64,000 nucleotides of DNA. Origin: Daphnia pulex (lineage: Eukaryota > Arthropoda > Branchiopoda > Diplostraca > Daphniidae). Below the pieces are notes generated by a model, which was given only the letters and a program-made list of their open reading frames with translations, had not been told where the DNA came from and searched no databases. Where the stretch lies: positions 6,542,501 to 6,606,500 of the forward strand of contig NC_060021.1 of NCBI RefSeq assembly GCF_021134715.1. Reading direction: 5' to 3'. The translations under genes and the position numbers were made by a program. Each line of letters opens with the position of its first letter. Positions within the stretch are counted from its first letter, which is position 1. This document shows, in pieces, positions 52,377 to 64,000 of this stretch.

Positions 52377-53256
52377 TTAAATTTTATTGAAAGCGGCAAT
52401 ATCGACTGATTGGACCAAATCTTCGAAGTTCTGAATTTCCTCTGTAAGCCAGTCAACAGAAACTTTGTCATCTTCAATGACGCATCCGATTTGGAGCTTC
52501 TTGATACCATATGCCAATGGTACAAATTTACCTGAATAAACAATACAGTTTTAATTGGCTGTAAAAAATGTGTTTCATTGAAAATACTTACACTGTCCCC
52601 AAATAAGACCATCACATGTGATGGTTTTTACAGCTTTCTCCATGGCTTCCATGTCTGTCTCATCATCCCAGGGTTTAACATCTAGGACAATTGAGGACTT
52701 GGGAATAAGCGCAGGTTTCTTGGATTTCTTTTCACTGTAGGCTTTAATTCTTTCTGCCTTGATCTTCTCAGCAGCCTCATCCTACAGCGGAAATTTCTGT
52801 TAATACTCATTAACTGAGGGATTTGCCTATGGTTAGTACCTCTTCGTCATCAGATCCAAACAAGTCAACATCATCATCATCATCATCGGCTGGTTTGCTG
52901 GCTGGGGCTGCAGCAGCAGATTTGGCACCTGGGAATTTGCTGGTTTCAGACCCAAATGATTTAATGTGGTTGTACCAGCGGAGAGCATGTGGGAAGCTGC
53001 TGGCAGGGGCCTTTCCTAAAGCTTGGAAGGTGGTCACGTCCGCCTGAGACGGTTCATATCTATACACAAGAATATAACATCGACATATTTTTAGATATAA
53101 CGAAACGGAAAGCATGCTCAAGAAACAGTTCTATTGTACCCGGCAACACATACTTAAAATAAAGTGAAAAACTTACCCTTCAATGTAACTTCTATCGGCT
53201 AGGAATTCGTTAAGGGCCTTAACACCATTTTCAGTTTTAAGATCGCCGAAAGCCAT
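52377..53256 (-). CDS. Translation elongation factor eEF1B beta subunit
   Basis: Four exons: 53256-53177, 53059-52840, 52781-52592 and 52531-52377, totalling 645 nt (214 aa; vertebrate eEF1B2 about 225). The N-terminal GST-C-like domain begins [19 protein letters not shown]. An acidic hinge of consecutive aspartates ([16 protein letters not shown]) follows. The C-terminal guanine-nucleotide-exchange domain ([35 protein letters not shown]) ends AAFNKI. It catalyses GDP/GTP exchange on eEF1A in the cytosol during translation elongation. AATAAA occurs in the last codons and again just after the stop, giving a very short 3' UTR. The GEF domain distinguishes it from eEF1-gamma; the lack of an N-terminal leucine zipper argues against eEF1-delta. 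Confidence 0.92.
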
Positions 53257-54228
53257 GATTATTTTATCAGGTCTGAAAGGAAGAAACCGACTGAGGGTAG
53301 AAATTGACACGCGATTCGGCAATGGCAGACACCAAAGAGAGACGGTTACGTGTTGCCAGATAGCTAAATATTTTAGTTCGTTTGTCCACCGTCGTCCTAA
53401 ATCCCCCAGGCAGTAAAAGGGAAGGGAAATGCGAATTTTTACGGGAAAATTCAAGGACACGTTAAAGTTTAATGCACTTTTAAAGCTATAACAATTAATT
53501 TTTAATTCAGAAATTTCATTACTGATTTGGAATGAAATCATATTTTCTATGAGCAATGTGCATTTTCAATTCGTTGTGCTTGCGCAAAACTTAATGACTG
53601 CATCAATTTTAATCTGAATTCTTAAGGTCATTTTATGATACCCTTTAGGAAGGGCTTGTTTTATTTTAATTGAAAAACGACCATTTGTTAGTAAAGTCCT
53701 TGTCCTGAGATTGGTTATTTTATCCAACTACACTAGAAATATTTTATGTAATTTGTTTCAAAATTTAACCGAATAAACGTCAGTTGTTAACTTTTACGTT
53801 CATTGCAATTTATTTAGCAATTTTTTATCGATGAATTCCAGATGATTCAACCCAAACTATACCCTTTACCTTCCTTCTCTTTCAAAAACATAGAAGGTTT
53901 TACAAAAAACTGTTCATGTATTTTTTTTTTTTTTTTTAGAAAGTAAGACTTTATAATGATTTACTACGAAAAAAAAACGACAGTAGTGTCTCCTATCACG
54001 AGTGATTCATACGTGTCCAATACTACGCTGTAGAGCTGATAATTGTGCCTTCCAGATCGATGAATGACTCAAGATTGAACAGCAGTAACATGATTACATA
54101 AACTGGGATGTCAAACAAGAGGAATGAAAATCTCCAAAATTACCGCTATACAACTTGACAACACCACTACAATCAAGAAGGTAAGTAACATGAAAGGTTG
54201 GAACAGAAATTGACTTGGATTTGGGACG
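53257..54228. other. eEF1B beta upstream region and HSP60 3' UTR
   Basis: No exon is supported. A pyrimidine-rich AG (CTTCCTTTCAG) just upstream of the eEF1B beta ATG suggests a 5' UTR intron, so its promoter lies further right. A 20-bp T-run is at about 53919-53938. The remainder is AT-rich. Confidence 0.4.
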
Positions 54229-56203
54229 TTACATCATTCCGCCCATACCTCCCATACCACCCATGCCTCCCATTCCGCCCATTCCTCCCATGCCGCCATC
54301 GGCCTTCTCTTCTTTGGGGATTTCACAAACAACACATTCTGCTGTTGTGAGGAGGGATGCAACTCCAGCGGCATCAGTAAGAGATGTTCGGACAACTTTA
54401 GTAGGGTCAATAATACCGCGTTCAATCATGTTGACGTACTCATTTCGGAGGGCATCATAACCAATGGAAGCTTCAGAGTCCATAACTTTAGAGACGACGA
54501 CGGAAGCATCAACTCCAGCGTTTTTAGCAATAGTCATGCAAGGCATCCTCAAAGCGCGACGAATAATGTCGATGCCAACTTTTTGATCTTCATTTGCATA
54601 GGACAGCTTGTCCAAAATAGGAATACAGCGAAGTAGAGCAGTTCCGCCACCAGGAACGATACCCTCCTCAACGGCAGCTCGGGTGGCGCAGAGTGCATCG
54701 TTAACACGATCCTTTTTCTCGTTCACTTCAACTTCGCTTGATCCACCAATCTAAAGAATTAAAACATTAGAAAATGACCCGTGGAGCTTTATTGAGAGAA
54801 TATTATACCTTAAGGACAGCAACTCCAGAGGCGAGTTTGGCTAACCTTTCCTGCAGCTTCTCCTTTTCGTATTCTGATGTTGTTTCGGCAATTTGATCCT
54901 TGATTTGGGTAACACGCTGGGCGATGTCTTCTTTGCGGCCTTTACCTCTCAACAACAGAGTGTCGTCTTTAGTAACAACCACTTCTCCAACCTGACCAAA
55001 GTCGTGCAGCTGAATATCTTCGAGCTTGACGAGATTTGCTTCATCACCAAAGACCAAGCCACCTGTAGCATTGGCCATATCGTGAAGCGTATTTTTGCGG
55101 TTGTCGCCAAATCCTGGGGCTTTAACTGCAACTACCTGGAGTCCAATCTTCAGTCTGAAAAACACTTTCGTTAATTTACAATTTCTTTAAAAAATGTAGG
55201 TAAGAAACTTTTACCTGTTAACAACAAGAGTGCTAAGAGCTTCGCCATCGATGTCTTCCGCAATAATGACTAGGGGTTTGCGGTGTTGATTGGCGAGTTC
55301 CAAAGCAGGAATGATGGATTGAATGGAAGAAATCTTCTTCTCACTCAACAAGACCAACGCATCTTGATATTCTACTTTAGCGCCCTTTGCTGTGTTAATA
55401 AAGTAGGGTGAAATGTAACCACGGTCGAATTTCATGCCTTCGATGACTTCAAGTTCATCAATCAAAGTTTTTCCATCTTTGACAGTAATGACTCCCTCTC
55501 GTCCAACTTTGTTCATTGCTTGAGAAATCAGTTTACCAACTGATTCATCACCATTAGCAGAAATGGTAGCAACCTGAACGAAAGGAATTCCAGTTAACAT
55601 TAATTCAAAAATGAATTGTCTCATTAGTTACCTGAGCAATTTCTTCTGGAGTAGTAACCTGTTTGGACATGGCTCTCAAGTTTTCAATAACAGCATCAAC
55701 AGCAAGCATGACACCACGACGAACTTCAACAGGATTGGCACCTTTTGTTATCTTTTCAAATCCTTCCTTAGCAATGGAGCGAGCCAAGACTGTTGCAGCA
55801 GTTGTTCCGTCACCAGCAGATTCATTTGTATTATTTGCTACGTCTTGAACTAACTTGGCCCCAATGTTTTGGAATTTGTCTTTCAATTCGATACCCTTTG
55901 CTACAGTAACACCATCCTTAGTGATTTTAGGTGAGCCCCATGATTGTTCTAGAATAACATTACGTCCCTGTAAATAGAAGCAACAAATTGTAAGTGGTAG
56001 TCCGAATTGAAGTGCAAATCTAATTTTGAAATTACCTTGGGACCCATGGTTACAGCAACTGCATCAGCAAGAACATCTACTCCCTGCAACATTAAGGCTC
56101 GTACATCAGCTCCAAATCGAACATCTTTAGCATAATTTCTGTATGCTTGAGGAGCGATCTGGCGAAGAGCTGCTGTTCTCAGAAGACTTGGTAGGCGATA
56201 CAT
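54229..56203 (-). CDS. Mitochondrial chaperonin HSP60 (GroEL family)
   Basis: Five exons: 56203-56036, 55967-55632, 55573-55215, 55154-54809 and 54750-54229, totalling 1,731 nt (576 aa; human HSPD1 is 573). The first about 25 residues are rich in Arg, Leu and Ala without acids, as in a mitochondrial presequence. Core GroEL signatures are present: [20 protein letters not shown], the nucleotide-binding [23 protein letters not shown], and a C-terminal glycine-methionine tail of repeated GGM. It folds imported matrix proteins in a double ring capped by HSP10. It is divergently paired with HSP10 at an 847-bp spacer containing a heat-shock element. Confidence 0.96.
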
Positions 56204-57050
56204 CTCTAAAGTAATAAAAAAAGTTACAGATCTGTTAGATAATGGATAACACGCTGCTAACGCTATGTACTGGTAACTTTTAACAGAAAAAAAGACTTAA
56301 ATAATCCATATTTTAAGCCGGTAACACTGAGGAACTGACTATTGACATCTACTAATTTTAACAGATGATAATTAACGTCCAAAACTTACTTTTTAGGTGA
56401 ATTAAACTTTAATGTAGCTGAGTAGTTCCCACGTGCAACGCTTGCCGACGATAGTAAGACTGAATGTGAAACAGAAGACGAGCGTGCGCTTAGCCTAAAT
56501 AAAAATGTGCTTGCGGAAACTTCGAGATCACCGATTCACCACCATATGATCACCCATTTAAAGTGCATGTTGCAATAAAAAATTAAAATAATATTTAGTT
56601 TGAAAAAAATGTATTTTTTAATGGAAGAAATAATCTATTTATGTGAACACAACATTAAATGAAGGTCGGTTAACCGCATTTATTCGTGAAAATAGAATGT
56701 GCCGCCGATGCGCATAGAAAAACCAGAGAAAAACCAGTTCCTTTGTTCTAGAACAATCTAATAAAAGTAAAAAAATATGCATCAATGCTAGTTTCAAGTA
56801 CTTGCTGGTATAAGGAAAAAAATTTATCATAGTTGAATTGACTTTTAAAAAATTCAAAAGCAATTAAAACACAACCCATGAAGCAGTTTTGATATATCGA
56901 ACATTGTTGGAACATTCTAGAACCACGTGGCTTATGTAAGCTTCCAGCAGACGCTCATTTTCTTTACTTCACGTTAACTTCGCCAGAGCTAGTCTTGCCG
57001 GTTGACGAGAAACACGTAGTTTTTACACTCACCCATCAACAAAAATTACA
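56204..57050. promoter_or_regulatory. Shared HSP60/HSP10 bidirectional promoter
   Basis: The 847-bp region between the divergent start codons. It contains a three-unit heat-shock element nearer HSP10 and two-unit elements at 56516-56523 (GAAACTTC) and 56746-56753 (TTCTAGAA). Divergent HSP60/HSP10 pairs with a common promoter are known from vertebrates, so this arrangement is conserved synteny. Confidence 0.75.
56909..56923. promoter_or_regulatory. Canonical heat-shock element
   Basis: GGAACATTCTAGAAC holds three alternating units: GAA (56910-56912), TTC (56915-56917) and GAA (56920-56922), spaced by two bases. This is the consensus binding site for a heat-shock factor trimer. It lies about 130 bp upstream of the HSP10 start codon. 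Confidence 0.8.
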
Positions 57051-57477
57051 ATGGTAAACAGTTTTTCAGTTGCCTGTTTTTATAGTTAATTTATCAATAT
57101 TGTTTCTTTAGGCAGGCGCACTGAAACGATTTATCCCAATGTTCGATCGTGTTTTGATCGAAAGGGCCGAGGCCTTGACTAAAACACGAGGTGGAATTGT
57201 TATTCCCGAGAAGGCTCAACAAAAAGTTCTGAAAGGCACAGTCGTTGCAGTTGGACCAGGATCTCGAACAGATGTACGGTAAATTTTGATAACAACCATT
57301 GTTAAATTGTCTAATGATTTGTTTTTGTTATCGTAGAAAGGAGATTTAGTTCCCCTTGCTGTGAAGGTTGGTGATAATGTTTTGCTTCCCGAATATGGTG
57401 GCACAAAAGTTGAAATTGAAGACAAAGAATACCACCTATTCCGTGAGAGTGATTTGTTGGCCAAGATTGAACAATAA
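57051..57477 (+). CDS. Mitochondrial co-chaperonin HSP10 (GroES family)
   Basis: Three exons: 57051-57053, containing only the ATG, then 57112-57273 and 57337-57477, totalling 306 nt (101 aa; human HSPE1 is 102). The sequence shows the GroES fold: KRFIPMFDRVLIERAEA, the mobile loop TKTRGGIVIPEKAQ, then GTVVAVGPG and VLLPEYGGTKVE. It caps HSP60 in the mitochondrial matrix. The start was fixed by splicing the lone ATG (donor GTAAAC) to the acceptor before GCAGGCGCACTG, as the downstream exon has no suitable N-terminal Met. AATAAA at 57574-57579 supports the 3' end. Confidence 0.95.
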
Positions 57478-58208
57478 TTGATATAAATCCTTTTCCCTGT
57501 TAAATTGAATGAATGGGAATATTTGGGCGTCAGATTTTGTATGGTAGTCATTATATCATGTGCAGTTTAGGAGAATAAAAAATCCACTTTTGTTAAATTC
57601 CTTTGCATTTCATTACTTCTAATCAAAGACAATTTAGTCTATATTTATCTTGTTTTCAGGGAACAACATAAAATTTAACCTCGAGTTTGTTGTTACCATT
57701 TCTATAACAGGGAAAACATTTCAATAATATGATCCAGATTATTAGTAATAAATGGATTGTCTCTGATTTCGTTGGATTGCGTGTGCGTATCCAAAAAGAC
57801 TAACTGGATCGGAGATAGGCATTTTCAAGAAATGAAAAGTTACTCGCATCATTTGGATCGCTTTGCGTTACCGGTATAAAATGGCAGGCGATCCTCGTAA
57901 TCCAGGTAAACTTCGGAGCGTGAGACCAAACTAGGCGAGACACCAAGGGTTGAGTGTAATTAATAACTTGATAATAAAGGAGAAACTAAAAGGTTTTGAG
58001 GGTTCAAGGTGAATGTACATTAGGATGGGAATGATTTGTCCAAAGTCTAACTAGAATGTATATGGAAACGCAACGAATAATAAGTTTGTGAATTGTATGC
58101 GGTGTGTAGTAAATTTCATGTGGACTTCAACGAGAGAGTAATATAATGAAAGATCTACTCTTGTTAGTTTGTATATTTATTTGAGTATATTAAATTCGTG
58201 AAGGAAAA
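57478..58208. other. Tail-to-tail spacer of HSP10 and the ABCG gene
   Basis: Holds the HSP10 poly(A) signal (57574-57579, +) and, on the other strand, the ABCG poly(A) signal (TTTATT at 58176-58181). No gene is seen between them. Confidence 0.55.
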
Positions 58209-61112
58209 TTAGGATCGTGAACGCCTGACTATGGCCATCAGACCAAGCAAATGAAAAGTGCAATAAATAAATAGCATGCTAGTAATATCTACTGAAAAAC
58301 GACTAGAATCAAAACTGAAGTGTTTCATGACTTCTTGGCCATTATGTAGGCAAGGGAAATTTGACTCATCGCATTTAATGGATGTAACATTTTGCCACTG
58401 TACAGCAGAAAGAGCTTCATTTGTGTAGAGGAACCAGGAAAGATACTTGGTCCACGAGACGTATTCCGGCAGTGAGCTGTCAACAATGCACATGGTTTTA
58501 ATTAGACGAGCCCCCTTAATTATGAAACGATGATTCGCAATACCTGAGACTAATGAGCACACCACCAGTGATGAAAAGAATGTAGTCAAATGGAATGAGG
58601 AAACTTATGGCCACTGCAATAGATTCACACGCTGCTGAGAAGAACGTTCCTAATGGATTTCATAATCGTGTTCATTATAAACTGTAATTAAAAAGGCAGG
58701 AAACAATGGAAGATGACTAACCACAAGCGGCGGCAGTATTGCAAGTAACGATTAGAACCCAGCAAGAATAAAGGAAAGCTCCGGCTTCCGGCTTCAATCC
58801 CATCAGCCAGTAAGCAATCGAAACAAAAACAAAAGTTTCGACTACGTATCCTGGAATCTGCATTATTAGAAAAAAGAAACGTGAGAAAAAAAAAACGTTT
58901 TCCTTTGAATAAAAATGGCGATGACTTACCAAAGCCACCACTTTGGAGAGATAGTAAGCAGAGGGTGAATAGAGTCCTCCTCTTGCATCTCTCAAGAACA
59001 GCGGCCATTCCATCGGGAAAATACCAAGCGCCCCGTAAAGAGCCGGAAAGGTGTTTTCAGTCGTCAAGATGAATAAAGCGCCTTGGATATTTTGAATCGT
59101 CTTTTGATCTCTGGTACCGAGTACGCCGTGAAAACAGAGTCCAGCTAGGAGAGCGATAGCCTGCGAATATCCAACAGCAATTAATCATTAGAATTGAATA
59201 TTATTTGGCCAATTTAGCGTACGATTTTCTGGAGGATTCGTAAAGTGTGGACGGCTGGATTGCGATAGGAATCCACAAAAGCTCGCCAGACCAGCCACAA
59301 GAACTGAATCGTCCATCGAGCTTGGTGTCTGTATCCAGAAACTTGATGATTAATAATCCTCAATTAAGTTAAAAAAAAAAAAAAAAAAAAAAAATGAAAT
59401 TTCAGCTCACAATCCAACAGGCTGGTGACCATTTTTGGTCGATATCTCCAACATTTCTTGACCGAGACTGGTCTCATATTGGATTAGAAGATCGATTTGT
59501 TTTGCCGTTGAAGTGACGATGAACCGATCGCAAATGGCACGCACCGTCGAGCGACTCGTATCTTCCAAGCCGGGAATCACTGCTAGTGTTTGAACATAGA
59601 AATCCGCAGGATTGTACGTTGCCGGACACGTATAACCCATACTGAAAGACATGAAAATTGTTGTTTCTGTCCTTCACCAAATTTGTGATGTAAAATAACC
59701 TTTCAAAGAAGCCGAGAGCGCCGGAAGACGATCCTTGATATGCAATGCGACCTTCGGCCAACAGAACCAGTCGATCAAACATGGCGAAGGTTTCCGAAGA
59801 CGGCTGGTGGATGGTGCAAACAACCGTTTTACCACGTTGAGTCAAATCTAAATATTGAACCGATTATCAGCGCCTGATATGTATACTGCCGGCAAATATC
59901 CAATTAAGAATGAAACCTTTCAACATCATAACAAGCCTTTCGGCGGAGAAAGTGTCGAGACCGGTCGTTGGCTCGTCGCAGAAGAGGACAGCTGGATCCG
60001 TCAGCACCTGTGCATCATTAAAAATAAGGTGTATAATTTTACCAACATTATATTAAGGGAACTACTACAAGTACCTGGGATGCAAATGCTAGCCGTTTAC
60101 GCTCTCCGCCCGATAATCCTTTGGTGACGCCTGGCTCTCCTATGACGACGTTTTGGCATTTGATTAATCCCAGCTCGGTGAGCAGTTCTTTGACACGGAG
60201 ATTTTGCTCGTATGGAGTCCAGTTGCCGTTCATTTTCAACCGGGCGGTGAAGAGGAGGTGTTCCCTGGCCGTCAGCGATCCCACAAAGATGTCGTCCTGG
60301 TAAACGTAGCCGCTCATGTCACAAAAGGAGCGATCGATCAGCCGACCGTTGATGCGAATTTCACCGTCGACCACAACTCCGGCTAATCAAAGAGAAAGAG
60401 AGACAGTTCAAAGATGTTTTAAAAAAAATAAAACAAACTGAAACCCTAAAAATGACAAGAAATTGAGGAAATGAACTTCTTACGTGGACAGCGACACGCC
60501 AAGGCGTTGAGCAAAGTTGATTTCCCCGCCCCGCTGTGAGAATGAAATCACATTGAATTGGAAAACATTTTTTTTTTTTTTACTATCGAGTCGTTAAAGT
60601 GTAGATTTGGCTTTGGATATTCATTTTCTATTTTACCTGGCACCCATTAAAGCCACGAGCGAACCGGGTTGTAAAGCTCCGCGGACTATAAATATCGAAA
60701 ATATAAATTGATTTGTTTTGTTGGACGAATCCGTACGACGACATTAATGTCAAGCAATAACAATAATAAAATACCGTTATTTAAAACTCGTTTGAATGGC
60801 GCTACATTTCCCTTGGCTTTGGGGGTCGTCACGTAGACGCTCAAATCACGCCAGGTGAGAGTGGCCCCGAGTGGTCGATCCGAGTGGCTACTCGGTCTCG
60901 TCAGCGACAGGAATGCAATCTATCAAAAGATTTATCGACACACAATTTAATAAGTTTCAGCCACTTTCTAGTATGTAGATATATTGTACCTCTTCGGCTT
61001 GTTTTTCGGCTAAATTCGGCTGCTGGAAGAGTTTTCCGATCGATGGAGTGAAATCGGCCGAAGAGAACTCGCTCGACGACGTGTCGGACGTGGGAGACGG
61101 GGTAAGATCCAT
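58209..61112 (-). CDS. ABCG (White-family) half-transporter
   Basis: Thirteen exons: 61112-60990, 60919-60775, 60685-60637, 60533-60484, 60382-60075, 60007-59917, 59847-59700, 59641-59411, 59328-59223, 59160-58930, 58857-58722, 58649-58544 and 58476-58209. They sum to 1,992 nt (663 aa, usual for ABCG half-transporters). The nucleotide-binding domain comes first: Walker A GASGAGKSTLLNAL (about 100-113), ABC signature LSGGERKRLAF, Walker B VLFCDEPTTGLD, and an IHQPSSETF switch region. A transmembrane domain with several hydrophobic helices follows. CPATYNPADFYV after the ATPase closely resembles Drosophila White. Family members move small molecules such as pigment precursors, lipids or sterols as dimers; the substrate here is unknown. 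The ATG at 61112 follows no obvious in-frame upstream Met. Confidence 0.9.
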
Positions 61113-62970
61113 GTTTGACGGGGCCGTCTGCCTGACTGAGTGACACGGCCAGTTCTATTTTTTTTTGTCCAGACGAAAAAGTGCGAAAACTTTCAAGTTC
61201 CTGGCTGTCCCGAGCCCATGACAGCGCGCACCTTGTATGGTTTAGCCCAGATATTTGTATGGGCTCTATGGGCCCCCTATTGGAAACGGGCCACTCCTGT
61301 GCTGTCGACTATACAATACACACACATCAAATATTCAGAATTCTCAACAAAAGAAAAAAAAAGAAAAGAAAATGAATGTACTAATGTTAAATCACCCGTA
61401 AGACATTAACGAGTGGAGGTGATCCATCAGTAGAACGTCAATGCCTAGAAGAGCGCAGAAAATACTTTTACTACACCGAATGTTTACTTACGTATAGACG
61501 AGGGAGCGCGCCGTCAACTATTTCGGCTCAGGCCCCCCCCCCCCTTGGTATTTCCGGATGCAGGAAGCCAAGGGACGAAAAAGTTTCCTTTCCCTTCTTT
61601 CCATTTCTTACGTAAATAAATGCAGCCCGTCTCGCACGTACATACGTGTAAAACGGGCAACCAAAGGAGGAGAGAAACTGGAAACATGGAAGCAAATTCT
61701 TTGGCCCCAGTTGAAAAATCAAACAAAAGGAATAAATCTATTGAGACTTTTGACGACTTAACGGTGGGGATGAAATGAACAACACATGGGCGCGCTGGCT
61801 CTCTGTCCGTCTTGTTTCCATTCGTCATGGTATTCGCTCGATCATGTTACACAACGTAACGGATACATAGTATGTATATATATAAACTGCATAGTAGCCG
61901 ACATGAGGAGGAGGCCAACTCCGAAAAGGGTCGTCGTCGTCGTCGGGTAGGCGAAAAAGTAAAGAAGCGCATCACAAAGGATTCCTTGCGGACGTAATAT
62001 GTTGTAGGCAGTCGAGAAATAAAGGGAGGAAGAAGGAACGAGTAATAGACAGAGAGAAAAAGAGAGAGAGATGCGGATACATTTTCGGTTCACAGCGGAA
62101 GGAAAAAATGTCGGAAAAAACGGATGGGCTTCTTCACGTTTCCTCCCGAAACAAATTTTTACTTTTTCGTAATAATTTCTCATTCATCATAAATGGAGAG
62201 GTGGGGCGGGGAAATGTGAAATCGCCACCCACGGGTTTTTTTTTCCATCGAAACAATTTGTCCAGACACACACACTGGTAAACGCCAAAGACACAAAATA
62301 AATTATAACGGCAACGCGATTAAGAAAGAAAGTGGAGAGAGAGAGAGTAAAGGGAAAGAGGCAAAGAATTGGATAGACGCAACTACCGATACAAGATTAT
62401 TATCCGCTTTTCCTTTTCTTTGTGTATGTTTTTTTTTTTACTTGAGAGATGGAGCAATTTTGAATAATAATCAAAAAAGAAAGCGGAAGAGAATGCAAAT
62501 CATTCGGGAGATTCGTCGATGAACAAAAAGAATAAAGGCCATAAGAAAAATCACACGCAAACACAAATTCACTATGTACATGGCGATTACACGAGAGAAG
62601 GAGATAATGCGCATAAACAATGCAGATCAATCATATTTTTCTTTCCAATCGAAAGAAAAGAAACAAAACAAAAAAACCGAAAAAAACGAAACAAACAAAC
62701 TGGGATTGAGTTATTGAATTTGTTTCCTTTTTTTTCCTTTTTTGCGTCTATCAAATTACTTTCATTTTTCAATGTTATTGGGTTGTTACGATGGCCGTAT
62801 ATAATATCGTGTGCCTAGAAATTTATTAGGCAGATCAAAAATGTGTGGGTTTTTTCTTCCTTTCCTTCGCAGCTGTCGGCGGGGAGGAGGAGGATCGTGA
62901 AAACATTTTTTGTTTTTTTTTTTTTTGTTTTTTTTTATTGATTTATATCTAAAAAAGGAAATGATAATAT
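61113..62970. other. ABCG upstream region and spacer to the supervillin-like gene
   Basis: No supported exon. It contains a poly(C) run at about 61532-61544, GA/CT-rich tracts near 62045-62075 and 62334-62347, and long T-runs at 62906-62937. TTTATT at 62934-62939 provides a minus-strand AATAAA for the next gene. Short frames on both strands are low-complexity and not believed. Confidence 0.45.
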
Positions 62971-64000
62971 TTACGGCGTTTCCTTTTCGAACAAGGCGGC
63001 CATGTCACGGATGCGCTTGTGTTGCGGAACGACGCCGACGGCCTCGGAGCAACTCCGGTGCGTGGGCGACACCGTTTTGATCGGTGATGTTGCGATGGAG
63101 ATGGGAACAGCAGAGACGGTGGCGGTGGTTGTAGTGGCAGTGGCGGCTGCGACGGCTGCAGCGGCCACCAGAGTGGCCGGAAGGGTCTGGGCCCATTGAG
63201 CCGCCCTCTCCTTGACGTTGACGTCCTCGTCGATAAGACCCGGATGCGGCGTTTGAAGGGATGGCGGCGGTGGAGGTGAGACACCCAACTCGCCGCCCGA
63301 CTCGTTCTGCTGATGAGTCGGACTTCCGGCTTTCTGCTTGAGACGGACAATGACGGCGTCCTCTTTGCTGTCACTGCGGAAGCTCTCGGATTTGTACTTT
63401 TCGCGCAGGAAGGAGCGCCGCTCCTCCTTGTAGCGCTCGATCCTCAACCTGGTCCTCGGGTCGCTCATGTCGATGCCCAACGATTTTTGGCGCAGCAGCT
63501 CCTTGGCGTCCTGATCCAGGGCCGAGTCTCCCTGCATCATCGTTTTGCACGCGTCCGTGTTGCTCTCGCCCAGCATCATCATCTCGCACCTCTCGCTCTC
63601 CACCGGGTTGTTGCTGATGATGGGCGACGATTTGGGCGGCGCCAGGTGAATTTCAATGTTCTCCTTGCCTTCGTCCTTCATCTTCTTCGACTCGTCCAGC
63701 AGGTGCGTGGCCAGTTGTTGTTGCTGCTGCTGCAGCTGTTTGTTGTTGGGCGACGAAACCGGAGTGGCCGGTTTGACAGGTGACGTGGGCGTGCTGACCC
63801 GCTGCTGTTGTTGTTGGTTGGATCGCTCGCTGTTGTTGTCGCCACCGGTTTGAAATTTGTTGAGCAACTCTTTGACGCTCGTCTTGCGAGCGGCGGAAGA
63901 CGTAAAATTCCGGCCTTCTGACGTCGGGCTGACGGGCGAGAGCGGACTGACGGACGACAGCGGCGAGGAAGCTCTTCGTTGAAGCGGAGTCGGCTCGTAG
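62971..64000 (-). CDS. Partial actin-associated protein, supervillin-like (3' coding part)
   Basis: One continuous minus-strand frame enters from the right window edge and stops at 62971-62973 (about 342 codons visible). It is Ser/Pro-rich at first, then has a helical SVKELLNKFQ motif and poly-Gln stretches. A strongly charged segment (RLRIERYKEERRSFLREKY) resembles the RIARYKAERR-type repeats of supervillin N-terminal regions. It ends IRDMAALFEKE. An AATAAA lies 32 bp after the stop, so this may be a true end. ACGCC/GTAAAT at the stop could instead be a splice donor into further exons, which I could not find to the left. The family assignment rests on motif resemblance only. Confidence 0.45.
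   Translation of the reverse strand, partial: YEPTPLQRRASSPLSSVSPLSPVSPTSEGRNFTSSAARKTSVKELLNKFQTGGDNNSERSNQQQQQRVSTPTSPVKPATPVSSPNNKQLQQQQQQLATHLLDESKKMKDEGKENIEIHLAPPKSSPIISNNPVESERCEMMMLGESNTDACKTMMQGDSALDQDAKELLRQKSLGIDMSDPRTRLRIERYKEERRSFLREKYKSESFRSDSKEDAVIVRLKQKAGSPTHQQNESGGELGVSPPPPPSLQTPHPGLIDEDVNVKERAAQWAQTLPATLVAAAAVAAATATTTTATVSAVPISIATSPIKTVSPTHRSCSEAVGVVPQHKRIRDMAALFEKETP

Noticed and set aside
59372-59394. Poly(A) run in an ABCG intron as a possible retrocopy tail
   Set aside because: No retrocopied gene or target-site duplication is adjacent. It is a simple homopolymer in a short intron.

Overview
The window is eukaryotic nuclear DNA from an arthropod, most likely a branchiopod crustacean close to Daphnia. 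The evidence is compact spliced genes with many introns of about 55-80 bp, AATAAA poly(A) signals, metazoan protein families throughout, and decayed copies of a Tyr/Thr/Pro-rich repeat protein of a kind I associate with Daphnia. There are no operons, CRISPR arrays, bacterial genes or recognisable tRNA/rRNA genes. All exon boundaries were set by hand from GT/AG sites, reading-frame phase and family alignment; for every major gene the exon lengths sum to a multiple of three.

Layout. 1-3.3 kb: a two-exon cysteine-rich micro-gene of unknown function (-), two fold-back repeats, and a Siva-type apoptosis regulator (-). 3.3-30 kb: the beta-heavy spectrin gene (karst, +), with a noncoding leader and long pyrimidine-rich leader intron to about 9.7 kb and then about 44 coding exons for a protein of about 4,186 residues. 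29.8-38 kb: a repeat-rich interval holding an inverted duplicated block, a decaying tandem array of Tyr-rich secreted-protein pseudogenes, a piggyBac-type MITE and an 852-bp TIR element flanked by TA. 38.3-40.1 kb: a THAP zinc-finger gene (-). 40.7-45.8 kb: PAN2, catalytic subunit of the PAN2-PAN3 deadenylase (-), head to head with 46.0-51.2 kb POLR3A, the largest RNA polymerase III subunit (+). 52.4-53.3 kb: eEF1B beta (-). 54.2-57.5 kb: HSP60 (-) and HSP10 (+) around a shared promoter with a canonical heat-shock element. 58.2-61.1 kb: a White-family ABCG half-transporter (-). 62.97 kb to the window end: the 3' part of a supervillin-like gene (-).

How the genes relate. Two head-to-head pairs probably share promoters. 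HSP60/HSP10 is functionally coupled, since the two products form the mitochondrial chaperonin, and it carries a heat-shock element. PAN2/POLR3A looks like housekeeping co-location. The other neighbours show no functional link. No clearly new multi-gene system is present. The most novel items are a frame-preserving cassette exon inside a karst spectrin repeat, the chimeric Tyr-rich pseudogene array, a transposon insertion with its paralogous empty site in the same window, a CCCH finger inside PAN2, and the orphan cysteine-rich micro-gene.
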